This document shows positions 35,919 through 44,755 of a stretch of DNA of 64,000 nt, piece after piece. Both the position numbers and the translations under genes were made by a program. Positions within the stretch are counted from its first letter, which is position 1, and the number at the start of each line of letters is the position of its first letter. The notes beneath the pieces were generated by a model. The model made no database searches, had not been told where the DNA came from, and was given only the letters and a program-made list of their open reading frames with translations. Source of the DNA: Shinella zoogloeoides. GTDB lineage: Bacteria > Pseudomonadota > Alphaproteobacteria > Rhizobiales > Rhizobiaceae. The DNA is taken from assembly GCF_003574625.1 (NCBI RefSeq), contig NZ_QNUJ01000003.1, forward strand, positions 248,001 to 312,000. The letters are read 5' to 3'.

Positions 35919-37571
35919 ATGCATCAACGGTTCGCCATCATCGCGGATCCGCATCTGCACAATGTGCGCGGCAACTATCGCGGGGACCGCATCGCGGCCG
36001 ACCGCCTGCCCGGCGGGATGGAGCTGCGCACGCTTGCCGACACGGTCCAGTCGACGCGCCTCTTCAACGAAAGCGAGGCGGGCTTTCGCGCGGTGCTGGA
36101 CGACATCGCCGCGCGCGGCATTCGCCATGTCATCGTCGTCGGTGACTATTCCGACGACGGGCAGGATGAAAGCGTCGCGGCCTCGCTTGCGCTGATGCAG
36201 TCCTATGCCGACCGTTTCGGCATGCGGTTCTTCTCCACCGTCGGCAACCATGACGTCTACGGCTATTCCGGCCGAAGCCTCGACCGGAGCTTCCTGCTCG
36301 AGGACGGCGGATCCTTCCTGGTCTCGGGATCGCGGCCGGATGGCGAGGGCGTGCTGTTCAATCCCGCCATGCGCTGCCGCTCCTATGCGGAAAGCCTGCC
36401 GCGCGGGCTCGGCTTCTTCCGCGACGGCGCGGCGCTGCACTGGGAAACGCCATTCGGCGTGTCTGACGATCTTGCGGACCGGCAATACACCCTGTCCTCG
36501 CCGGACGGCCGCCACGAGCGCCGTTTCATCGATGCGTCCTATCTGGTCGAACCGGTGGAGGCCGTCTGGCTGCTCTCCATCGACGGCAATGTCTTCGTGC
36601 CGCGCGACGGCGATTTCGACCTTGCGGAAGAAGCTTTCGACGACAGCACGGATGCCGGCTACAACGCGCTGGTGGCGCACCGGCCTTATCTGCTGGACTG
36701 GATCGCCGATGTCTCCCGGCGGGCCGAGCGGCTGGGCAAGCGGCTGATCGCCTTTGCCCATTATCCCGCCGTCGACCCGTTCGACGCGACCCTGGAGGAC
36801 GAGCAGCGGCTGTTCGGGCGGACGATCTTCGTGCGCCGCACGCCCTCGAAAGACACCGCCGCGCTGCTCGCGAAAGCGGGCCTCCGGCTGCATTTCAGCG
36901 GGCACCTGCATATCGACAACGTTTCGCAGCAGGATGGCATCGTCAATGTCGCCGTGCCTTCCACCGCCGGCTATCCCGGCGGCTACCGCCTGCTGACGCT
37001 TCACGACGACGGAGCCGAGCTCGAAACCATACGCGTGGCGGGCCTTGCCCTCGATCCGGCAATCCTCTCGGCCTATCGCCGGGAGGCGGAACAAAGCGGC
37101 CTCGATGTCGGCGACCTGCTGGATGCCGGCGATTTCGGCGCCTTCGCCATCCGGCACCTGCGCGAGATCGTCCACCATCGCTTCTTCGCGAAGGAATGGA
37201 CGCCGGAAGCCCGGGCCGCCATAAAGCGCATGACGCTGGCGGACATCGCGAGCGAAGGAGCGGGCGTTGCACTTTCCCCGGAGCAGGGCGCGCGGTTCGC
37301 GGCCATCCCCGCCATGCGGCTGGTCGAGGCGATCTATATCGCCCGCCACAACGCCGCCTGGCGCCTGGAAATGCCGGAGGACGAGCGCGCGACCTTCGAC
37401 GCGCTGCTGGATATCTGCGGCATGCCGGCCGGCGAGGGCCTTGCCGCCAGCCTCCTGCGGATATTCCGCCGGCATTTCCGGAAGGACGATTTCCGTCGCC
37501 TCGCTTTCTCACGCGACTGGGAGATCGTGACCGGATCTCCGGAAACCGACGCCATCAGGATTGCCCGTTAG
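35919..37571 (+). CDS. calcineurin-like metallophosphoesterase
   Basis: A 550-residue cytoplasmic phosphoesterase without a signal peptide. All five metal motifs are present: ADPHLHN (DxH, residues 9-15), GDYSDDG, GNHDVYG, AFAHYPA and SGHLHIDN. The C-terminal 170 residues are helical and not assigned. Longer than GpdQ-type enzymes, it may cleave phosphodiesters such as glycerophospho-compounds. It is the last gene of the import operon, 29 bases after the monophosphatase. A diesterase plus a monoesterase would release phosphate and an alcohol from an imported diester. Confidence 0.87.
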   Translation: MHQRFAIIADPHLHNVRGNYRGDRIAADRLPGGMELRTLADTVQSTRLFNESEAGFRAVLDDIAARGIRHVIVVGDYSDDGQDESVAASLALMQSYADRFGMRFFSTVGNHDVYGYSGRSLDRSFLLEDGGSFLVSGSRPDGEGVLFNPAMRCRSYAESLPRGLGFFRDGAALHWETPFGVSDDLADRQYTLSSPDGRHERRFIDASYLVEPVEAVWLLSIDGNVFVPRDGDFDLAEEAFDDSTDAGYNALVAHRPYLLDWIADVSRRAERLGKRLIAFAHYPAVDPFDATLEDEQRLFGRTIFVRRTPSKDTAALLAKAGLRLHFSGHLHIDNVSQQDGIVNVAVPSTAGYPGGYRLLTLHDDGAELETIRVAGLALDPAILSAYRREAEQSGLDVGDLLDAGDFGAFAIRHLREIVHHRFFAKEWTPEARAAIKRMTLADIASEGAGVALSPEQGARFAAIPAMRLVEAIYIARHNAAWRLEMPEDERATFDALLDICGMPAGEGLAASLLRIFRRHFRKDDFRRLAFSRDWEIVTGSPETDAIRIAR

Positions 37572-37768
37572 GCCGGCAGTCAGGAACAACAAGCTAATGG
37601 AAGAGGGGAAACATCGCGCTCGCCCGGCGAAATCCGTGGCTGCGCCCGCGTCGTGGCCTGATCTTCTTTCGCCGGTCTTGCAAAGCGCAAATCCGAAAGG
37701 GTACTGATCGATATCGGCGGGCAGGGGGATGGCCTCCACCCAACGTGCAGATCCGAAGGTGGCAAAGC

Positions 37769-38383
37769 ATGGAAATTCTGACGGCGGCCGGCCTCACGGC
37801 GCTCTTGCAGGTCATTGCGATCGATCTCGTGCTGGCGGGCGACAATGCGGTGGTCATCGGCCTTGCCGCGGCCGGCCTGGAACCCACGCAGCGTAAGAAG
37901 GCGATCCTCGTCGGCATCCTTGCGGCGACGGTCCTTCGCATCATCTTCGCCACGGTCGCCGTGCACCTGCTGGCGATCATCGGCCTGCTGCTCGCCGGCG
38001 GCCTGCTTCTGCTCTGGGTCTGCTGGAAGATGTGGCGCGAACTGCGCGGCGGGCACGAGGAGGGCGAGGACGGTGCCACATCCGAGGGCGCCCCGCGAAA
38101 AACCTTCTTCCAGGCCGCGACGCAGATCGTCGTCGCCGACGTCTCCATGTCGCTCGACAACGTCCTTGCCGTCGCCGGCGCGGCCCGCGAGCATCCGGGC
38201 GTCCTCGTCGTCGGCCTCGCGCTCTCCATCGCGCTGATGGGTATCGCGGCCAACTTCATCGCCCGCCTGCTCAACAAGCATCGCTGGATCGCCTATATCG
38301 GCCTTGCGATCATCCTCTATGTCGCGCTCGACATGATCTATCGCGGCGCGCTTGAAGTGATGCCCTACATTCCGGCAAGCTGA
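37769..38383 (+). CDS. TerC/YjbE-family integral membrane protein
   Basis: A 204-residue protein with about six membrane segments. The paired acidic motifs of the TerC superfamily are present: DLVLAGDNAVVIGLAA (residues 18-33) and DVSMSLDNVLAVAGAA (near 125). A charged, Gly/Glu-rich cytoplasmic loop (about 92-115) separates the two halves. The start at 37769 has AAGGTGGC upstream. Relatives export manganese or protect metalated exoenzymes. It stands alone: 197 bases follow the phosphoesterase gene, and I could not identify a manganese riboswitch there. Its downstream gap contains a 9-bp inverted repeat (38391-38399 and 38419-38427). Confidence 0.85.
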   Translation: MEILTAAGLTALLQVIAIDLVLAGDNAVVIGLAAAGLEPTQRKKAILVGILAATVLRIIFATVAVHLLAIIGLLLAGGLLLLWVCWKMWRELRGGHEEGEDGATSEGAPRKTFFQAATQIVVADVSMSLDNVLAVAGAAREHPGVLVVGLALSIALMGIAANFIARLLNKHRWIAYIGLAIILYVALDMIYRGALEVMPYIPAS

Positions 38384-38557
38384 ACCCTTCCGCGCGGCAT
38401 TTTCGGCTGGCTTTCGATTGCCGCGCGAAGCGAACCGGGACAGTCGCCGAAGGGGGATTGTTTTTCCCATCAGTATTATGATTGTATTGCGGAAATGGCA
38501 TCGGCGCATCGATCCCGTGCCGCGGCCTTCAAGCACAATCGAAAATGGGGAACCGGA

Positions 38558-40207
38558 ATGAACAGGGAAAAGATCAATTCGCGCATTCGCCCGCTGCTCG
38601 CCGGCGCGGCCTTCACGCTGCTGCTGGCCACCGGCGGCATGGCGCCCGCCTTTGCCGAGACGCCGGCCGATACGCTCGTCCAGGCCTGGGCCATCGACGA
38701 CACGATCACGCTCGATCCGGCCGAATCCTTCGAGCTGACGCCGGCCGAGTTCATCGGCAATGCCTATGACATGCTCGTGCGCCTCGACATCGCCGACACG
38801 ACCAAGGTGAAGGGCGGCGTCGCCGAAAGCTGGACCGTCTCCGACGACGGCCTCACCTATACGTTCAAGCTGAAGCCGGGCATCAAGTTCGCCTCCGGCA
38901 ACCCGCTCACCGCCGAGGATGTCGCCTGGTCCTTCGAGCGCGTCGTCAAGCTCGACAAGAGCCCCGCCTTCATCCTCACCCAGTTCGGCCTGACCGGCGA
39001 CAACGTCGCGGAAAAGGCGAAGGCCGTGGACGAGGGCACCTTCGTCTTCACCGTCGACAAGCCCTATGCGCCGAGCTTCGTGCTGAACTGCCTCACCGCG
39101 ACCGTCGGCGCCGTGCTCGACAAGAAGCTGGTGATGGAACACGCCGAATCCACCAAGCCGAGCGACGACTACAAGTACGATACCGATTTCGGCTATGCCT
39201 GGATGAAGACCAACTATGCCGGCTCCGGTCCCTTCAAGATCCGCGACTGGCGCGCCAACGAGATCGTCGTGCTGGAGCGCAACGACAACTACTATGGCGA
39301 AAAGCCCGCGCTCACCCGCGTCATCTACCGCCACGTCAAGGAAAGCGCGACCCAGCGCCTGATGCTGGAAGCCGGCGACGTGGATGTCGCCCGCAACCTG
39401 GAGCCGGGCGATCTGGAAGCCGTTTCCAAAAACGCGGACCTGACGACGACCAGCGCCCCCAAGGGCACGGTCTATTACATCAGCCTCAACCAGAAGAACG
39501 AGAAGCTGGCGAAGCCCGAGGTGCGCGAGGCCCTCAAGTATCTCGTCGACTACGACGCGATCGGCTCGACGCTCATCAAGGGCATCGGCGAGATCCGCCA
39601 GACCTACCAGGCCAAGGGCGTGCTCGGCGCGCTCGATGCGAGCCCCTACAAGCTCGATGTCGCGAAGGCCAAGGAACTGCTCGAGAAAGCCGGCCTGAAG
39701 GACGGCTTCTCCGTCACCTTCGACGTGCGCAACACGCAGCCGGTGACGGGCATTGCCGAGTCCTTCCAGCAGACTGCCGGCCAGGCCGGCGTCAAGGTCG
39801 AGATCATTCCCGGCGACGGCAAGCAGACCCTGACCAAGTATCGCGCCCGCAACCACGACATGTATATAGGCCAGTGGGGCATGGACTACTGGGATCCGAA
39901 CTCCAACGCGGAAGCCTTCACCTCGAACCCGGACAATGGCGACGACGCCTCCGTCAAGACGCTCGCCTGGCGCAATGCCTGGGACATTCCGGAGCTGACG
40001 GAGCAGAGCAAGGCCGCCCTTCTGGAGCGCGATTCCGACAAGCGCGCCGAGATGTACAGGAAGCTCCAGCAGGAGGCGCTGGACACCAGCCCCTTCGTGA
40101 TGATCTTCCAGCAGATCGAGGTCGCCGGCGTGCGCGGCAAGGTCAAGGGCTATACGCTCGGCCCGAGCTTCGACTCCAACCCGCTGGCCCCCGTCAGCAA
40201 GGAATAG
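38558..40207 (+). CDS. peptide/opine-type ABC transporter substrate-binding protein (family 5)
   Basis: A 549-residue periplasmic protein. The signal peptide covers about residues 1-36 (ends PAFAET). The SBP family 5 core is visible in GGVAESWTVSDDGLTYTFKLKPGIKFASG and in the C-terminal YTLGPSFDSNPLAP. It starts a five-gene operon with two permeases and two ATPases. The Trp-rich TYxxGQWGMDYWDPNSNAEAF segment contacts peptides in DppA/OppA relatives. The ligand (peptide, opine or other) cannot be given. The start ATG has a GGGGAA site 6 bases upstream. Confidence 0.9.
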   Translation: MNREKINSRIRPLLAGAAFTLLLATGGMAPAFAETPADTLVQAWAIDDTITLDPAESFELTPAEFIGNAYDMLVRLDIADTTKVKGGVAESWTVSDDGLTYTFKLKPGIKFASGNPLTAEDVAWSFERVVKLDKSPAFILTQFGLTGDNVAEKAKAVDEGTFVFTVDKPYAPSFVLNCLTATVGAVLDKKLVMEHAESTKPSDDYKYDTDFGYAWMKTNYAGSGPFKIRDWRANEIVVLERNDNYYGEKPALTRVIYRHVKESATQRLMLEAGDVDVARNLEPGDLEAVSKNADLTTTSAPKGTVYYISLNQKNEKLAKPEVREALKYLVDYDAIGSTLIKGIGEIRQTYQAKGVLGALDASPYKLDVAKAKELLEKAGLKDGFSVTFDVRNTQPVTGIAESFQQTAGQAGVKVEIIPGDGKQTLTKYRARNHDMYIGQWGMDYWDPNSNAEAFTSNPDNGDDASVKTLAWRNAWDIPELTEQSKAALLERDSDKRAEMYRKLQQEALDTSPFVMIFQQIEVAGVRGKVKGYTLGPSFDSNPLAPVSKE

Positions 40208-40225
40208 GCCGGAAGGACGATTTCC

Positions 40226-41293
40226 TTGAGCATGTCTGACACGGTAAAGCCGGCAGGGCGCGCCAAACGGCGCGCCTATGCGAGGCTCAAATCGGTTGCC
40301 GGCTTCCTCGTGGTCGTCGCCACGACCTATCTCGGCCTGCTCGCCGTCACCTTCTTCATCGGCCGCGTCGTGCCGATCGATCCGGTGCTGGCGATCGTCG
40401 GCGATCGCGCGCCGGCCCGCGTGGTCGAGCGCGTGCGGCAGGAGATGGGGCTGGACCTGCCTTACTACCAGCAGTTCTGGCTCTATATCAAAGGCGTCTT
40501 CCAGGGCGACTTCGGCACCTCCGTGCTGACAACCAATCCCGTGATGACGGACATCCGCCGCGTCTTCCCGGCGACGATGGAGCTTGCCTCCGTCGGCACC
40601 ATCATCGGCGCGGTCATCGGCATTCCGCTCGGCGTGCTGGCCGCCGTCCGGCGCGGCAGCATCGCCGACCAGGTGGTGCGCATCGTCGGCCTCATCGGCT
40701 ATTCCGTGCCGATCTTCTGGCTCGGGCTTCTCGCGCTCCTCGTCTTCTATGCCCGCCTCGGCTGGGTTTCCGGCCCCGGCCGCATCGACGTGGTGTTCGA
40801 ATATACCTTCACGCCCGTCACCGGCTTCTTCCTGATCGACGCAATCCTCAACCGCGACTGGGCGGCCTTCCGCGACATCGTCTCGCACATCATCCTGCCG
40901 GCCTCGCTGCTCGGCTATTTCTCCATGGCCTATATCAGCCGCATGACGCGCTCCTTCATGCTGAACGAGCTGGGGCAGGAATATATCGTCGCGGCGCGGG
41001 CCAAGGGCCTTTCGGAAACCCGCATCATCTGGGGGCATGCGCTGCGCAACGCGGCCGTGCCGCTCGTCACGGTCATCGCGCTCTCCTATGCCGGCCTTCT
41101 CGAAGGCTCGGTGCTGACGGAGACGGTCTTCGCCTGGCCGGGCCTCGGCCTTTACATCACCAATTCGCTGCAAAACGCCGACATGAACGCGGTGCTCGGC
41201 GGCACCATCGTCATCGGTTCCGTCTTCATCGCGATCAATATTCTCTCCGACGTGCTCTATCGCATGCTCGATCCCCGAACGAGGACCCGATGA
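40226..41293 (+). CDS. ABC transporter permease, DppB type
   Basis: A 355-residue permease with six predicted membrane segments and the EAA-type loop MLNELGQEYIVAARAKGLSE near residue 245. TTG at 40226 is preferred as the start because AAGGA is 8 bases upstream; the ATG at 40232 would be 15 bases away. The N-terminus is rich in basic residues before TM1. An inserted loop between TM3 and TM4 (around FEYTFTPVTGFFLIDAIL) is longer than in E. coli DppB. It overlaps the next gene by 4 bases. Confidence 0.9.
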   Translation: MSMSDTVKPAGRAKRRAYARLKSVAGFLVVVATTYLGLLAVTFFIGRVVPIDPVLAIVGDRAPARVVERVRQEMGLDLPYYQQFWLYIKGVFQGDFGTSVLTTNPVMTDIRRVFPATMELASVGTIIGAVIGIPLGVLAAVRRGSIADQVVRIVGLIGYSVPIFWLGLLALLVFYARLGWVSGPGRIDVVFEYTFTPVTGFFLIDAILNRDWAAFRDIVSHIILPASLLGYFSMAYISRMTRSFMLNELGQEYIVAARAKGLSETRIIWGHALRNAAVPLVTVIALSYAGLLEGSVLTETVFAWPGLGLYITNSLQNADMNAVLGGTIVIGSVFIAINILSDVLYRMLDPRTRTR

Positions 41294-42207
41294 GCGAGGC
41301 CGCCATGACCCGCCGCGAATGGCTCCTGACCGACCGGCCGCAATCGCGCCTTCAGGCAAGGCTCGGCCGCGCCTATGTCGCCTGGCGGCGCTTCACCGCC
41401 AACCGGCTTGCCGTGCTCGGCCTGCTGATCATCCTCGGCCTCGTCTTCCTTGCCGTCTTCGCGCCGCTGCTTGCGCCCCATTCGCCCTATGTCGGCGATC
41501 TCGCCAATGCGCGCCTGCTGACGCCGGGGCCGGGCCACTGGCTCGGAACGGATGATCAGGGCCGCGACATCCTCTCGCGCCTCATTTACGGTTCGCGCCT
41601 CACCTTGCAGGTCGTGCTGCTGGTGGCGGTCATCGCCGCGCCGCTCGGGCTTCTGGTCGGCACGGTCGCCGGCTATGCGGGCGGCTGGGTGGATGCGGTG
41701 CTGATGCGCATCACCGATATCTTCCTCGCCTTCCCGAAGCTCGTCCTGGCGCTCGCCTTCGTCGCGGCGCTCGGCCCCGGCATCGGCAACGCCATCATCG
41801 CCATCGCCATCACCTCCTGGCCGCCCTATGCGCGCATCGCGCGGGCCGAGACGCTGACGGTGCGCAATTCGGACTATATCCTCGCCGTGCAGCTCATGGG
41901 GGCTTCGCCCTGGCGCATCGTGCTGCGCCATATCATGCCGCTCTGCATCTCCTCGCTCATCGTGCGCGTGACGCTCGACATGGCAGGCATCATCCTCACC
42001 GCCGCCGGCCTCGGCTTCCTCGGCCTCGGCGCACAGCCGCCGCTGCCCGAATGGGGCGCGATGATCGCCTCCGGCCGCCGCTTCATTCTCGATCAATGGT
42101 GGGTCGCCGCCATGCCGGGCTTCGCCATCCTCGTCGTCAGCCTCGGCTTCAACCTGCTCGGCGACGGCCTGCGCGATGCGCTCGACCCGCGGGGGAGCGG
42201 CCAGTGA
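41290..42207 (+). CDS. ABC transporter permease, DppC type
   Basis: A 305-residue permease. The N-terminal OppC-type region includes LAPHSPYVGDLANARL and GTDDQGRDILSRLIYGSR, the latter a hallmark of this subunit. The EAA loop is near residue 190 (YILAVQLMGASPWRIVLRHIMPL). It pairs with the DppB-type subunit to form the inner-membrane channel. The start overlaps the previous stop by 4 bases, and its own stop overlaps the following GTG by 4 bases, so the whole operon is coupled. Confidence 0.92.
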   Translation: MSEAAMTRREWLLTDRPQSRLQARLGRAYVAWRRFTANRLAVLGLLIILGLVFLAVFAPLLAPHSPYVGDLANARLLTPGPGHWLGTDDQGRDILSRLIYGSRLTLQVVLLVAVIAAPLGLLVGTVAGYAGGWVDAVLMRITDIFLAFPKLVLALAFVAALGPGIGNAIIAIAITSWPPYARIARAETLTVRNSDYILAVQLMGASPWRIVLRHIMPLCISSLIVRVTLDMAGIILTAAGLGFLGLGAQPPLPEWGAMIASGRRFILDQWWVAAMPGFAILVVSLGFNLLGDGLRDALDPRGSGQ

Positions 42208-43037
42208 GCGCGCTTCTGACCGTCGAGGACCTTCGCGTCTCCTTCCCGACGCGCACCGGCGTCGTGGAGGCCGTGCGCGGCGTCTCCTTCGCCCTTGGCC
42301 GCGAGCGGCTCGGCATCGTCGGCGAGAGCGGTTCCGGCAAGTCCCAGACCGGCCGCGCTATCATGGGCCTCACCGCCGAGCACGGCGTCATCGACGCCAA
42401 ACGCCTCGAATTCAACGGCATCGATCTCCTCAAGGCGTCGAAGGCCGAGCGGCGGGCGCTGCGCGGCAAGCGCATCGCCATGATCCTGCAGGACCCGAAA
42501 TATTCGCTGAACCCGGTCATGACCATCGGCCGCCAGATCGTCGAGACGCTGCGCGCGCACGAGCCCGTCGGCCGGGCGGAGGCGAAAAAGCGCGCGCTCG
42601 ACATGCTTGCCGCCGTGCAGATCCGTGATCCCGAGCGCGTCTTCGACCTCTATCCGCACGAGGTCTCCGGCGGCATGGGCCAGCGCGCGATGATCGCCAT
42701 GATGCTCATCGCCGGCCCGGAACTGCTGATCGCCGACGAGCCGACCTCGGCGCTCGACGTGACGGTGCAGCTCGACGTGCTCGCCATCCTCAACCGGCTG
42801 GTCGCCGAGCGCGGCATGGGGCTGATCTTCATCTCGCATGACCTGCGCCTCGTCTCCTCCTTCTGCGACCGCGTCATCGTCATGTATGCCGGCCGCATCG
42901 TCGAGGAGCTGCCGGCCGAAAAGCTCTCCGAGGCGCAGCATCCCTATACGCGCGGCCTGCTCAACTGCATGCCTCAGATCGGCGCCGACCGGCACCCGCT
43001 GCCGGTGCTCGATCGCAAACCGGAGTGGCGGACATGA
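42204..43037 (+). CDS. ABC transporter ATP-binding protein, DppD type
   Basis: A 277-residue ATPase. Walker A is GESGSGKSQT, the signature reads VSGGMGQRAMIAMML and Walker B reads LLIADEPTSALDVT. The start is GTG at 42204 inside the permease stop; the frame is open further upstream but within the permease gene. The usual C-terminal oligopeptide domain with a Cys cluster is short (RGLLNCMP). It is the first of two ATPases that form the heterodimer of this importer. Confidence 0.92.
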   Translation: MSALLTVEDLRVSFPTRTGVVEAVRGVSFALGRERLGIVGESGSGKSQTGRAIMGLTAEHGVIDAKRLEFNGIDLLKASKAERRALRGKRIAMILQDPKYSLNPVMTIGRQIVETLRAHEPVGRAEAKKRALDMLAAVQIRDPERVFDLYPHEVSGGMGQRAMIAMMLIAGPELLIADEPTSALDVTVQLDVLAILNRLVAERGMGLIFISHDLRLVSSFCDRVIVMYAGRIVEELPAEKLSEAQHPYTRGLLNCMPQIGADRHPLPVLDRKPEWRT

Positions 43038-43783
43038 CGCCGGCCCTTGCCATAAACGGCCTCGGCGTCGTCTACGACGATTTCGTGGCGCTCGACGATG
43101 TCAGCCTCTCGGTCGCGCCGGGCGAGTCCTACGGGCTCGTCGGCGAATCCGGCTCCGGCAAGTCGACGCTGCTGCGCGCCGTGGCCGGCCTTGCGCCGGT
43201 CTCCCAAGGCACGATCACCGTGGATGGCGCGCCGCTCGGCAACAAGCGCGACAAGGCCTTCTATCGCAAGGTCCAGATGGTCTTTCAGGATCCTTACGGC
43301 TCGCTGCATCCGCGCCAGACGGTGGACCGGCTGCTCCTCGAACCGCTCGCCATCCACGGTTTCACCGATACCGAAAACCGCATCGTTCGGGCACTCGACG
43401 AGGTGGGCCTCGGCTCCGGCTTCCGCTTCCGCTATTCGCATCAGCTCTCCGGCGGCCAGCGCCAGCGCGTGGCGATCGCCCGCGCGCTGATCCTCGAACC
43501 CTCGATCCTGCTGCTCGACGAGCCGACTTCCGCGCTCGACGCCTCGGTGCAGGCCGAGGTGCTGAACCTTCTGGAACAGCTTCGCGCCGCCCGCAGCCTC
43601 ACCTTCGTCATGGTCAGCCACGACCTCGCCGTCGTCACCCATATGTGCGACCGGCTGATGGTCATGCAGAACGGCCGCGCCGTGGAAGAGCTGACCGCCG
43701 CCGATCTTGCGGCCCGCAGGGTGACGCAGGACTACACGCGCGGCCTGCTTGCCGCCAGCGAAGGCTTCCGGCGCACCGGCTGA
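43034..43783 (+). CDS. ABC transporter ATP-binding protein, DppF type
   Basis: A 249-residue ATPase. Walker A is GESGSGKSTLLRAVAG, the signature is LSGGQRQRVAIARAL and Walker B is ILLLDEPTSALDAS. DPYGSLHPRQTV matches the conserved Q-loop neighbourhood of DppF/OppF. At 249 residues it is shorter than the usual 320, lacking the C-terminal oligopeptide extension. It overlaps the preceding gene by 4 bases and ends the five-gene importer operon. Confidence 0.92.
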   Translation: MTPALAINGLGVVYDDFVALDDVSLSVAPGESYGLVGESGSGKSTLLRAVAGLAPVSQGTITVDGAPLGNKRDKAFYRKVQMVFQDPYGSLHPRQTVDRLLLEPLAIHGFTDTENRIVRALDEVGLGSGFRFRYSHQLSGGQRQRVAIARALILEPSILLLDEPTSALDASVQAEVLNLLEQLRAARSLTFVMVSHDLAVVTHMCDRLMVMQNGRAVEELTAADLAARRVTQDYTRGLLAASEGFRRTG

Positions 43784-43890
43784 GTCACGGAACGCAAGCG
43801 ATCCCGCTATTTGCTGTTGACGTCCGCCCGCCTTGCCATCGACCGGGCTTTGCGCAAGATGGCGCCGTGGAACGAAGCAGAGGAGACGAG

Positions 43891-44538
43891 GTGAGCGCAG
43901 GAAAACCCTCGGGGACGAAGCAGGCCGCCGGACGCATGACGCGCGAAGCCTGGATCGAGGCTGGCGTCGAGGCACTGGTCGAAGAGAGCATCGGGCACGT
44001 CAAGATCCAAGTCCTGGCGAAGAAGCTCGGCGTGTCGCGCTCCAGCTTCTACTGGTTCTTCACGGATCTGCAGGCGCTGCAGCGCGCGCTGCTGGACCAT
44101 TGGCTGCGCAAGAATACCGGCCCGATCATCGAGCGCGCCCTGCGCCCGGCTGCATCAGCCAATGAAGGCGTCTGCCATATCTTCGAATGCTGGGTCGATC
44201 CCGCGCTTTTCGATCCTCCACTGGATGCCGCCGTTCGCGCCTGGGGGCGCATCGACGCCACGGTGCGCGCGGTCGTCGAGCAGGCGGACGATCAGCGGAT
44301 CGACGCCATAAAGCGGATGTTCCTGCGCTACGACTATCCGGAGGAAGAGGCCTTCACCCGGGCGCGCATCCTCTATTTCACGCAGGTCGGCCATTTCACG
44401 CTCGGCATCGGCGATAGTCGCGACGAGCGCCTCAGCCACCTCCGCTCCTATCTCCTGACCTTCACCGGCCGCCCGGCCACGGAAGGCGAGGTGGCGGATT
44501 TCACTGCCGTGATGCGCCGGCTGCTGCCCGACGGCTGA
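43891..44538 (+). CDS. TetR-family regulator
   Basis: A 215-residue regulator. The helix-turn-helix is in VKIQVLAKKLGVSRSSFYWFFTD (residues about 34-56). The ligand domain is helical and unclassified. GTG at 43891 is chosen because AGGAGA lies 4 bases upstream; the open frame extends into the importer gene before it but without similarity. It lies between the peptide importer and the sarcosine oxidase operon. TGTACA palindromes immediately downstream, before soxB, are plausible targets, so it may regulate sarcosine use. Confidence 0.85.
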   Translation: MSAGKPSGTKQAAGRMTREAWIEAGVEALVEESIGHVKIQVLAKKLGVSRSSFYWFFTDLQALQRALLDHWLRKNTGPIIERALRPAASANEGVCHIFECWVDPALFDPPLDAAVRAWGRIDATVRAVVEQADDQRIDAIKRMFLRYDYPEEEAFTRARILYFTQVGHFTLGIGDSRDERLSHLRSYLLTFTGRPATEGEVADFTAVMRRLLPDG

Positions 44539-44550
44539 TTTCCGTTCACC

Positions 44551-44560
44551 TCTGTACAGA
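44551..44560. promoter_or_regulatory. palindrome TCTGTACAGA, candidate TetR operator 1
   Basis: A perfect 10-base palindrome 13 bases after the TetR stop codon and 195 bases before soxB. Its core recurs at 44630-44637. Spacing between the TGTACA cores is 77 bases. Binding by the adjacent TetR protein is inferred. Confidence 0.4.
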
Positions 44561-44629
44561 CGATTTCCCCAGCCCTTTGCACTCGCGTGGAAAGAACGTG
44601 GATGCTTTTCAAGCCCCAATGGACATTCA

Positions 44630-44637
44630 TGTACAGA
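44630..44637. promoter_or_regulatory. TGTACAGA repeat, candidate TetR operator 2
   Basis: A second copy of the TGTACAGA half found at 44553-44560, followed by GAGG, so that its complement reads CCTCTCTGTACA, similar to the ACCTCTGTACA flank of the first site. It lies 118 bases before the soxB start. Confidence 0.35.
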
Positions 44638-44755
44638 GAGGATATGAAATTCATCCAACGACAGGCGCGGGCCTGCCGGGAGGGGGATTCATGAGGAAAA
44701 ATCCGGCCGTCGCTTTCTCGGCGAAGCGGCTCTACCCTGCAAAGGATGGAGTGCG

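Noticed and set aside
37572-37768. Possible yybP-ykoY manganese riboswitch before the TerC/YjbE-like gene
   Set aside because: Such genes are often preceded by this riboswitch, but I could not find its conserved internal loop pair. A covariance-model search would decide.
38391-38427. Inverted repeat CGCGCGGCA/TGCCGCGCG after the TerC gene as a terminator
   Set aside because: The loop is 19 bases and no T run follows, so I only mention it with the gene.
37580-41359. A 1259-codon open frame on the minus strand opposite the TerC and peptide importer genes
   Set aside because: It lies antisense to well-recognised genes, is dominated by His/Arg/Gly/Asp in a pattern typical of GC-rich reverse frames, and resembles no family.
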